Translations under genes and position numbers: made by a program
Assembly: GCA_002696035.1 (NCBI GenBank)
Contig: NZQV01000010.1
Coordinates: 372,001-436,000, forward strand
Direction of reading: 5' to 3'
Length of the DNA stretch: 64,000 nucleotides
From: Balneola sp.
Lineage (GTDB): Bacteria > Bacteroidota > Rhodothermia > Balneolales > Balneolaceae
Notes under the pieces: model-generated
What the model was told of the DNA's origin: nothing
Databases searched by the model: none
The model's input: only the letters and a program-made list of their open reading frames with translations
Part shown: positions 27,172 to 34,371 of the stretch, piece by piece
How positions within the stretch are numbered: position 1 is the stretch's first letter
How the letters are laid out: each line of letters begins with the position of its first letter

Positions 27172-27298
27172 GCATAACGACATTGCGCATAAGGTGCGCA
27201 CGGAAAAATGTTGAGTTGATAAATAATGAACGGAGAGTTAAAAAGCCAAAAGTCGGCAAGACCTGGCGAGGTGCGTCCCCTTAATGCGCGGGTTAGGT
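27172..27298 (-). other. attC-like imperfect palindrome between the AlkZ-related and CPBP units
   Basis: This 127-bp site starts, on the minus strand, with ACCTAAC (27298-27292, exact RYYYAAC) 11 nt after the CPBP stop codon and ends with GTTATGC (27178-27172). Its arms pair well: 27271-27289 (GTGCGTCCCCTTAATGCGC) against 27185-27201 (GCGCATAAGGTGCGCAC), with unpaired extra bases on one side, as in integron attC sites. The next gene starts 22 nt after the terminal core. Size, cores, bulged arms and position all agree with an attC. Confidence 0.65.
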
Positions 27299-27309
27299 GG
27301 TTTAGGTTT

Positions 27310-28026
27310 TTAACTAAGTGCTATCACTGCGCCTAGCAGATTTGCTGTACAATGCACAGCGATCGATATAAAAATATTGCGTTTCCACCATACTATATAA
27401 TACAAAGGTAGTACCATTAAAAAGATCTGGGGAATGTTTGCGGGCTGCCAGAAATGGGCTATTGAAAACAACAATGCATTTACCAAGGGGGCCCATAAGC
27501 CCAAATGTGAAATCCTGGGCAGTAGATAGCCACGGAAATACATTTCCTCTACTATTGGATTAGCAATACCATCTATCACAAAACGGGCAACTATGATGAC
27601 AATCAACATGGTTCCTACAGGTTCGCCGGTTGAAGGATTTAAAAACCAAGCTGGTAACCAAGAAAATATTGTAGGAGCTAAATATGAACTGACAGGGGAC
27701 ATTAGCGAGGAAATCAGGGCTGCATATGGCAGAAGCAATATAACTATGAGCGGGTACTGCCAGAGCGGGATTTTTTGACGAAAACGTACTATGCCCGAAA
27801 GGCTTAAATTTTCATTCTTTTTGTACCCCTTATAATATAGAAAACCAAGTTGAAGGGGCATTCCAATGAATAAGAAGCTCAAAAGAAGTGAGAAGGATGC
27901 AGGGAACCCCCATTTCATTGCTAAAGGAGCCACTGTTATGTAAAAAATTAAGATGGCAAGGCCAGGCAGCAAATGTAAAGCAACAGATACTAAAAAATTT
28001 TGCTGTTGCCTTGTATGTTCTTCCAC
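27310..28026 (-). CDS. CPBP family intramembrane metalloprotease (CAAX protease/ABI)
   Basis: The 238-residue protein has six to eight transmembrane helices. The family motifs are present: EEMYFRGYLLPR (EExxxR) near residue 164, and LLFSIAHFWQP (FxxxH) near residue 193, which supply the metal ligands. The best start is GTG at 28026, with an in-frame stop shortly upstream and no in-frame ATG. It is flanked by a perfect 14-bp inverted repeat, GTTAGGTGGTTTAG at 27292-27305 and its complement at 28089-28102. It is the first unit of the cassette-like array in its direction of reading. Members act in protein prenyl processing, bacteriocin immunity or unknown roles. Confidence 0.85.
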   Translation of the reverse strand: MEEHTRQQQNFLVSVALHLLPGLAILIFYITVAPLAMKWGFPASFSLLLSFLFIGMPLQLGFLYYKGYKKNENLSLSGIVRFRQKIPLWQYPLIVILLLPYAALISSLMSPVSSYLAPTIFSWLPAWFLNPSTGEPVGTMLIVIIVARFVIDGIANPIVEEMYFRGYLLPRISHLGLWAPLVNALLFSIAHFWQPANIPQIFLMVLPLYYIVWWKRNIFISIAVHCTANLLGAVIALS

Positions 28027-28095
28027 AGATAATACCTCATTGTCTTCTATTTCTTTATCCTATACTTCACATATTTGATAATCAAGTTCTAAACC

Positions 28096-28134
28096 ACCTA
28101 ACATAATATTATACGAACAAGCATATTGTTATCA
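28096..28134 (-). other. attC-like hairpin upstream of the CPBP unit
   Basis: On the minus strand this ends in GTTAGGT (fits GTTRRRY exactly) immediately before the CPBP unit. Its arms, ATATTGTTATCA at 28123-28134 and ACCTAACATAATAT at 28096-28109, pair with a 2-nt bulge. No gene of its own precedes it within about 300 bp, so it may be the site of a lost cassette. Confidence 0.45.
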
Positions 28135-28296
28135 GTCGTCGGATAAGATCCATAAACTTATTTCAAATATGCGTATTCGCCGTTTCTAAGATATTATCCG
28201 TCACGTTAATCGTATAATGTCGCTGGATAAGACCCCGAATTAACTCTCAGCAATATAAGACCTTAGCCCATAAATGCAACGAGAGTTTGCCCTAAC

Positions 28297-28327
28297 AAAA
28301 AAGGCTCCCACGCAGAGCGTAGGAGCC
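28297..28327 (-). terminator. Intrinsic terminator of the DPP-IV-like peptidase gene
   Basis: On the minus strand a stem of GGCTCC/GGAGCC (28322-28327 with 28303-28308), extended inwards by ACGC/GCGT, is followed directly by six T residues (28302-28297). It lies 135 bp after the peptidase stop codon. Confidence 0.8.
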
Positions 28328-28461
28328 AGTTTAAATGAGGATATACAGAGTGAAAATTCCAAGTATCAATTTTCCAAAGGCCAAATACTTGGATTAAAAA
28401 TCAAATTTCAGTAAAACAGTGGAATCATTGACAATTGGAATTTGGACCTTGGAATTTAAAA

Positions 28462-30789
28462 CTACTCTTGTTGTCCGAATTCGAATTCTTTGGGGGGTTC
28501 TACATTCTTCAAATGCTTCACGAAGTAATCCCATCGCTTGCGCATCATGTAGTCTTCGCCATAGAAACCGTGTCCCCGGTTGGGAAACATGATCATATCG
28601 AAATCTTTGTTGGCTTCGATTAGGGCGTTTACCACGAGGAGCGTGTTGTAGGGAGGGACGTTGCTGTCCAGCGTTCCGTGAGCAATGAGCAATTTCCCTT
28701 GCAGACTATCGGCCAGCAGCTGGTTGGCCTGGTTATCGTAGTTAGTGGATTGGTCATCGGTGGCGCCGTCGTTATTGGTGCCTTTCAGCAATCCCTGCCA
28801 TTTTTCGCCCCAGGCATCGGCGTAATTTCTGTTGTCGTGATTTCCCGCACTGGAAACAGCTACATCATAAAAATCGGGGTAGGCGAGGAGGGCCCGTGTG
28901 GAAGCAAATCCACCACCGGAGTGACCAAAAATGCCCACGCGTTCGGTGTCCATCCACGAATGTCGTTCTCCAAGTTGCTCAATTGCTGCGATCTGATCGG
29001 GAATTCCGTTATCGCCCATGTTTCCATAGTAGAAATCATGGAATTCTTTGGATCGTCCCGGTGTGCCTTGTGCGTCAAGTTCAACCACCACAAAACCGAG
29101 TTCAGCGAGCGCTTGTTTGTCGGAACGAGAGGCCCGGAAAGCGCGACTGCCCACACTACCTGACTGAGGTCCCGGATAGATGTAATTCAAGACCGGATAA
29201 GAAGCGGAAGAACTGAAATTGGATGGTTTGTACATCAGTCCATAAAGGTCGGTTTCACCGTCACGGGCTTTCACGCTAAACGGCTCCGGGGCTACCCAGC
29301 CGGAAGCCTGCAATTCAGAGATATCGGTTTCGGCAAGTTGAACCAAAATCTCTCCATCCATACTACGGATCACGGAAACGGACGGAGTGGTGGGGGTAGA
29401 GTAAGTGTCCACAAAATAATCCGCAGATCCTGAAATATTGATCTGATGATGGGCCTCTTCGGGCGTAAGCAGCTCTAAGTTGCTGCCATCAAAGTTAACG
29501 CGGTAGAGATAGTGGAAGTAGGGATCATCGCCATCGCGGCCGGCACCGGTGAAATAGATCGTGCGGTTTTCTTCATCCACATGCAGGGTTTCGAGTACGG
29601 TCCAGTTGCCGGATGTGATCTGATTTTTGAGCTCACCGGATTGAAGGTCATAGAGGTACAAATGTCCCCAGTTATCGCGCTGAGAAAACCAGATAAATTC
29701 ATTGGAATCTTCCAGGAGTCGCCAGCTAATGCCTTCTACACCAGATTCAAAGAACGTATCGGTTTCTTCGGAAAGCACAGTGCGAACGTTTCCGTTATTG
29801 GGATCTGCAATCCGAAGCGTGGCATCCTGATGATCCCGGGAGACCGATACAAAAGCGAGCGTGTTGCTGTCATCACTCCATTCATTATCCAGAAACTCTC
29901 CGCTCCAGTTAGAAATGTGGTCGGTGATGGTGGAACGGTGCATATCAGGTTCCATGTCAAGGCGCACCACACGAGGATTTGGCTCCAGGTTGATGACCAC
30001 GCGCTCAATTCTGAAGATCAGGCTGTCGCCGGGAAGCGGATATTTCCACTGCTCAAGTTCCGGATGTCCCACTTTGGTGGAGGCCAGAACCATACTTTTG
30101 GTGCCGCGACTGTCGTGCTGAAAGGTGGAAATTCGTTTGGAATCGGGTGACCACAGTACAACAGGGGCATCACGTTTGGTCCATCCTGCATTGTTGGTGG
30201 CATAACCGAAATCTTCGCGGCCGTCGTTGGTAAGTTGCGTGACGTTTCCAGTTTCCAAGTTCCTCATATATAAATTATGATCACGTATAAAAACCGCTTT
30301 AGTGCCATCCGGAGAGACCGATTCATTCCAGTTGCGACCAGCCGCATCTCCGTTTTCAGCACAAGTATAATTTGCAAGCTCACAGGTGTATTCCGTTCCG
30401 TTCAGGGAAAAGGTGATGCTATTGCCGTCCTCAGAAAATGAAAAACTTCGGAAAGGCAGATCAAGTGGTTCTGCATCTTCATCTGTGATGTCAGAAAGGG
30501 TAGCAGCCAGTTGTTCATGATCAAAAGCCTGTTCAGCAGTACCTGATTCCGGATCTGCAACCATAAACTCGGATCCGTCTTTTACAGAATGACGGTAGAT
30601 CAGCCGATCGTCTTCGGTCCAGTTTTCGCCGGAGATGGATCCGTAAACGAGGTCGTTGGTGTGGCTCGACAGAAATCGTTCGGCACGCTGATAATCGGCT
30701 TCGGTAACCTGCTCAGAATTGAACGAACAGGCTGAGGCAAAGATCAGCAAAAATGATAGAAGTGAAAATGCAGTAGCTTGTGGTTTCAT
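28462..30789 (-). CDS. DPP-IV-like prolyl oligopeptidase (S9B), lipoprotein
   Basis: The 775-residue protein starts at ATG 30789, giving a lipoprotein signal peptide (SLLSFLLIFASAC); the frame extends 15 codons further but that would mask the signal. An N-terminal beta-propeller (about residues 80-500) with WSPDSKRI and similar repeats precedes an alpha/beta hydrolase domain. The triad is visible: Ser624 in GHSGGG, Asp708 in GTLDSNVPP, His740 in NRGHGF. Related enzymes cut X-Pro dipeptides from peptides in the periplasm. It is a single-gene unit with its own terminator. Confidence 0.93.
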   Translation of the reverse strand: MKPQATAFSLLSFLLIFASACSFNSEQVTEADYQRAERFLSSHTNDLVYGSISGENWTEDDRLIYRHSVKDGSEFMVADPESGTAEQAFDHEQLAATLSDITDEDAEPLDLPFRSFSFSEDGNSITFSLNGTEYTCELANYTCAENGDAAGRNWNESVSPDGTKAVFIRDHNLYMRNLETGNVTQLTNDGREDFGYATNNAGWTKRDAPVVLWSPDSKRISTFQHDSRGTKSMVLASTKVGHPELEQWKYPLPGDSLIFRIERVVINLEPNPRVVRLDMEPDMHRSTITDHISNWSGEFLDNEWSDDSNTLAFVSVSRDHQDATLRIADPNNGNVRTVLSEETDTFFESGVEGISWRLLEDSNEFIWFSQRDNWGHLYLYDLQSGELKNQITSGNWTVLETLHVDEENRTIYFTGAGRDGDDPYFHYLYRVNFDGSNLELLTPEEAHHQINISGSADYFVDTYSTPTTPSVSVIRSMDGEILVQLAETDISELQASGWVAPEPFSVKARDGETDLYGLMYKPSNFSSSASYPVLNYIYPGPQSGSVGSRAFRASRSDKQALAELGFVVVELDAQGTPGRSKEFHDFYYGNMGDNGIPDQIAAIEQLGERHSWMDTERVGIFGHSGGGFASTRALLAYPDFYDVAVSSAGNHDNRNYADAWGEKWQGLLKGTNNDGATDDQSTNYDNQANQLLADSLQGKLLIAHGTLDSNVPPYNTLLVVNALIEANKDFDMIMFPNRGHGFYGEDYMMRKRWDYFVKHLKNVEPPKEFEFGQQE

Positions 30790-30934
30790 AAAGTAGTTTT
30801 TAGATGAATTTGTTAAGCGAATATAGAGAATCAAAAAACATCTTCAAGTAAAAGAATGTGAGTAGTATTTTTGGAACTATAAATGAATGAGTAGAGAGAG
30901 TATCATTCATCAACGTCATAAACCACCCATGAAG

Positions 30935-31350
30935 TTGTCACCCCTGTAGATGTTAGACGATTCGATGACTAAATTTTAAACCTTTTCTTTTACAGAAGAC
31001 CCTGAAAGGGTCACATATGAATAGCCCAGGGTAAAACCGCATAAGCGGTAGCAACCCTGGGTTTAATCGTCAAAAAGGGAAAACCCAAGTTGAGATAGGT
31101 ACCAAAGATTCAACCGTAAATCGCAGGGTTGCGGCAAGGTGCCGATAAAGAGATGGTTGCCCAAGCTTCGTCAACCCTCAAGGGCTACAATGACCTGCCG
31201 GGCGAAGCTTTATCTGATTTCTATCTATTTCCCCCGACCGCTTCTATGCTGTCGCATTTCATTGTCGGGGGCTATTCATGTTTTACCCTTTCAGGGTGTT
31301 CATCTCAAATAAGCTGTCAACGAATTACATAACATCTGCAGGGATGACAA
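30935..31350. mobile_element. Nested inverted-repeat element, MITE-like, 416 bp
   Basis: Outer arms at 30935-30955 and 31330-31350 match in inverted orientation at 19 of 21 positions, and the match continues inwards (ATTCG then TGAC). Inside lies a second pair, 30999-31027 and 31269-31297, matching at 26 of 29 positions and starting ACCCTGAAAGGGT. Inside the left arm is a nested hairpin: CCCAGGGT (31025-31032) with ACCCTGGG (31054-31061), enclosing CCGC/GCGG. No credible gene is inside. No target-site duplication is obvious. It fills most of the gap between the peptidase and the UbiA-like gene (30790-31448); the rest of that gap holds nothing else I can name. Confidence 0.7.
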
Positions 31351-31448
31351 TTAAACGTCTGATTCACTGATCAACAGATAGTCCCAAATAACCCAATTAA
31401 ATTCTTCGAACTGTTTCATCTTCCTTCAAAGCTGAATAGATTGGCTAC

Positions 31449-32258
31449 ATGAAAATTCTACGCACCATTTTCGATCTTTATATCCAAAGCAGCATCCATG
31501 TGGCGCTGGCCGTTACCTCGCTTTCGGCGATCACGGTTTTTCAATACGGGTTTGTGCCGGAACCGTCACTCTTGCTGTTCATCCTGTTTGGCACCATTGT
31601 GGGCTACAATTTTGTGAAGTACGCCGGGGTTTCAAATCTGCACCATCTGCAGATCACCAAAAACATCATGCTGATTCGCATATTCTCGGTGCTTTGCGTG
31701 GGAGGGATGATCTATTTTGGCCGCTTACTGCCGGTGGATGTTCTTTTTACCGCGGCACTATTTGGCGGGTTGACCATCTTGTATGCCTTGCCTCTGTATA
31801 AAAGCAAGAATCTACGGAGCCTGACAGGGGCCAAGATCTACATCATCGCTTTGGTGTGGATGGGCGTGGCGGTGTTGGTGCCCATGGAATACCACAATAT
31901 TGGGTTGAATGCGCGGGCGGTATATCAGTGCCTGGAAATATTTTTGTTTGTGATCGCTCTGACTTTGCCTTTCGAAATTCGGGATCTGGAATATGACGAA
32001 TCGGGGTTGGGGACGATCCCGCAAAAGCTGGGCATCAAAAAAACGAAATGGCTGGGCACGGGACTTTTACTGATCGCTGCATCCTTTGCCTTGTTCCAAA
32101 ATTATATGAGTGATACCGACCTGCCGATCACGCTTTCTATATTCGGACTTTCTGCAATGGCCATATGGGCTTCCAAAAAAGATCAGGGGAAATATTATGC
32201 CGCTTATTGGGTAGAAGGAATTCCGGTGCTTTGGCTGATCTTATTGCTGCTGTTTTGA
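31449..32258 (+). CDS. UbiA-like polytopic membrane protein
   Basis: The 269-residue protein has about eight transmembrane helices and one clear UbiA prenyltransferase motif, EIRDLEYDESGLGTIPQKLG (DxxYD with the trailing GxxT) near residue 180. The first Asp-rich motif of the superfamily (NxxxD) is replaced by GYNFVKYAG near residue 54, where the metal-binding Asp is missing. It may be a degenerate or specialised member. Similar short proteins occur in Bacteroidota and are usually labelled hypothetical. No quinone or heme biosynthesis gene is adjacent. Function as a prenyltransferase is doubtful. Confidence 0.7.
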   Translation: MKILRTIFDLYIQSSIHVALAVTSLSAITVFQYGFVPEPSLLLFILFGTIVGYNFVKYAGVSNLHHLQITKNIMLIRIFSVLCVGGMIYFGRLLPVDVLFTAALFGGLTILYALPLYKSKNLRSLTGAKIYIIALVWMGVAVLVPMEYHNIGLNARAVYQCLEIFLFVIALTLPFEIRDLEYDESGLGTIPQKLGIKKTKWLGTGLLLIAASFALFQNYMSDTDLPITLSIFGLSAMAIWASKKDQGKYYAAYWVEGIPVLWLILLLLF

Positions 32259-32259
32259 T

Positions 32260-32367
32260 GGGTTGAAACCCTTCGTTTGTGTACAGGAATGAACTAAAGC
32301 AAATGAATAATTACTTGTCAGTGATCTTGAATCTTGTCCAGGACAAAAGCGAAGTCCTTTAGGACTT
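32260..32367. repeat. Pair of short palindromes between convergent genes
   Basis: GGGTT-GA-AACCC at 32260-32271 and AAGTCC-TTTA-GGACTT at 32352-32367 lie in the 130-bp gap between the UbiA-like gene and rlmD. Neither is followed by a strong T run, so they look more like REP-type palindromes than terminators, although they could stabilise 3' ends. Confidence 0.5.
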
Positions 32368-32388
32368 TAATAAAAACCAGTGAATTCT

Positions 32389-33798
32389 TTAATCTCGCAG
32401 CCGTAATTTTGCCACGGCTTCGATGTGGTAGGTCTGCGGGAACATATCCACGGGTTGCACTTCTTCGATCTCGTACACGGCATTGAGTTCTTTCAGGTCG
32501 CGGGCCATGGTGGAGCTGTTACAGCTTACATACACAATCCGGGGCACTTTCAATTCCATGAGTCGCTCCACTACATCCGGGTGCATGCCGGCTCGGGGCG
32601 GGTCGGTGATCAATACATTTGGTGCGCCGTATTCGTCCACCACATCCTGCGTAAATACATCCTTCATATCACCTTTGATGAAAGATACATTATCGACATT
32701 GTTTTCTTTGGCGTTGAACCGGGCATTTTCAACCGCAACATCAACGAGTTCTATTCCTACCACATGTTTTGCAGGATCACTCATAAATAAACTGAGTGTT
32801 CCAACTCCACAGTACAGGTCATATACAATATCACCGTCTTCCAGTTCAGCATAATTTCGGGCGATCTCGTACAGTTTTTCGGCTTGAGCCGTATTAGTCT
32901 GGAAGAAAGCGTTGGGGTGAATCTTGAAACTGAATTTCCCAATGTTATCTACAATAAAACCCGGTCCGTGCAACACCGTTTGATAGCGGCCTTCGGCAGT
33001 CGGACTTTTAGTATCATTCACATTATTTACAATGGTTGTGATGAACGGAAACTCTGCAAGAAGGGCATTCTTTAATTTCTCCATCACGTCCTGATCGTCC
33101 TGGTAGGTCACTAAATTCACCATAAAGTCATCGGTGTGATGCGAGTTACGGATCATTACATTCCGCATAAAGCCGGTATTTTCCATGGTGTCGTACGGCT
33201 CAATATCCTGTTCAATACACCAGCCACGGACAAAATCCAGGATCTGAAAAGACTCGGGAACCTGTAGGTGACATTCTTTGAGATTCAGGATCTTATCAAA
33301 CCGGCCGGGAGCGTGGAGTCCGGCGGCAAAGGCAGAGTCGTCCACAAATTCATCGCTACGGATCTCTTCTTCAGTGAGCCAGCGGCGGGAACTGATGCTG
33401 TATTCCATCTTATTGCGATAGTAGAACTCCTCATCGGCTCCGACTCCATCTTTTACAATACTTCCGTCCAGGTGGCCAATGCGTTCGATGTGGTCGCGAA
33501 CCTGTTCGGTCTTGTACTCTAACTGCTTGGCATAGGGGATGTGCTGCCAGCTGCAACCTCCACATACCTTAGCATGTCCGCATTTAGGTTCGATCCTGTG
33601 CGGACTTGGCTCAAGGATCTCAAGTAGCTTGGCCTCGCGGTATTTCTTTTTCTTTTTGATGATGCGCGCCATCACTTTATCACCGGGGGTGGTTCCGGGT
33701 ACAAATACGGCCAAGCCATCCACTTTGGCTAAACCTTTGCCTTTAAAAGCGGCGTCAATAATGTCTAATTCTACTTCCTGACCTTTCTTTAGTGCCAT
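32389..33798 (-). CDS. rlmD: 23S rRNA (uracil-C5)-methyltransferase, RlmD/RumA family
   Basis: The 469-residue protein has an N-terminal TRAM domain (residues 1-60), a [4Fe-4S] cluster pattern C-x6-C-x2-C (CGHAKVCGGC) near residue 75, and a C-terminal SAM domain with DLYCGVGTLSLF. The catalytic region includes DPPRAGMHPDVV and the nucleophile motif YVSCNSSTMARDL. It methylates uracil in 23S rRNA, either U1939 or U747 depending on subgroup; I cannot tell which. The upstream CNBD gene stops in the base just before this ATG. Confidence 0.9.
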   Translation of the reverse strand: MALKKGQEVELDIIDAAFKGKGLAKVDGLAVFVPGTTPGDKVMARIIKKKKKYREAKLLEILEPSPHRIEPKCGHAKVCGGCSWQHIPYAKQLEYKTEQVRDHIERIGHLDGSIVKDGVGADEEFYYRNKMEYSISSRRWLTEEEIRSDEFVDDSAFAAGLHAPGRFDKILNLKECHLQVPESFQILDFVRGWCIEQDIEPYDTMENTGFMRNVMIRNSHHTDDFMVNLVTYQDDQDVMEKLKNALLAEFPFITTIVNNVNDTKSPTAEGRYQTVLHGPGFIVDNIGKFSFKIHPNAFFQTNTAQAEKLYEIARNYAELEDGDIVYDLYCGVGTLSLFMSDPAKHVVGIELVDVAVENARFNAKENNVDNVSFIKGDMKDVFTQDVVDEYGAPNVLITDPPRAGMHPDVVERLMELKVPRIVYVSCNSSTMARDLKELNAVYEIEEVQPVDMFPQTYHIEAVAKLRLRD

Positions 33799-34356
33799 TT
33801 ATACGGCGTCCTCGCTGTTGTCTTCGTAATAGGTTTTAAATTGAATATTCAGTGCTGTTTGCTCCCCGGCTACTTCCGCAAGTTTTTTGGCGGTAGTTTC
33901 TAACTGTCGGAGTGCAATATTGGTGAGTGTCTGCAAAAATTTTACTGCGATCTGGGGATGTCGGTCACGCAATACTTCAAAATCGGGCTTAAAGAAACCA
34001 AGCAGTTCGCAATCGGTGAGGCATTTCGCGGATGATTTTCGGCGCAGATCATACCCAATGGAAAGTGCCCCAAAACTATCCGGTGATTGCAGGGTGAGCT
34101 GACGGATGAGGTCGTTGTGTTCTGGCTCTTTCTCTTTTTCGTCTTCCCCGATGGTAAGCTCAATGGTTCCTTTTTCTATAAAATACATACCGGTTCCGGG
34201 GTCATTCTTATAAAAAACGTATTCCCCTTCCTTATACTTCCGGCGATGGCAAAGCTGCAGTAATTCATAGCGCTCAGCCGGACTCAAATTCTTCAGAAAC
34301 TTGGATTTGAATACAATATTGGTTTGATCTTTGATACGGGAAAATTTTTCAAACAT
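33799..34356 (-). CDS. Cyclic nucleotide-binding domain protein without HTH
   Basis: The 185-residue protein contains one CNBD (about residues 22-145): YKEGEYVFYKNDPGTGMYFI then GTIELTIGEDE and FGALSIGYDLRRKSSAKCL, the last in place of the phosphate-binding cassette R-A-A motif. The C-terminal 40 residues are helical, but no helix-turn-helix is visible, so this is not a CRP-type activator. The stop codon directly abuts the rlmD start, and the Omp85 gene ends 16 bp upstream of its own start region, so the three genes look like an operon. The ligand and output are unknown. Confidence 0.78.
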   Translation of the reverse strand: MFEKFSRIKDQTNIVFKSKFLKNLSPAERYELLQLCHRRKYKEGEYVFYKNDPGTGMYFIEKGTIELTIGEDEKEKEPEHNDLIRQLTLQSPDSFGALSIGYDLRRKSSAKCLTDCELLGFFKPDFEVLRDRHPQIAVKFLQTLTNIALRQLETTAKKLAEVAGEQTALNIQFKTYYEDNSEDAV

Positions 34357-34371
34357 GGCAAATTCCTTGAA

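Larger units (their letters stand above)
28027..28461. other. Intergenic stretch between CPBP and peptidase genes
   Basis: This 435-bp stretch has no gene. It holds a 39-bp attC-like hairpin (28096-28134), two near-identical 17-bp motifs, GTCGTCGGATAAGATCC at 28135-28151 and GTCGCTGGATAAGACCC at 28219-28235, and a small inverted repeat ATTATCCG (28193-28200)/CGTATAAT (28211-28218, one mismatch). It ends with the terminator of the downstream peptidase gene. The repeats look like degenerate recombination sites. Confidence 0.55.

Noticed and set aside
31129-31332. Possible 67-residue coding frame
   Set aside because: It lies inside the nested inverted-repeat element and crosses both inner and outer right arms. 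The sequence is explained by the palindromes and has no protein-like features.
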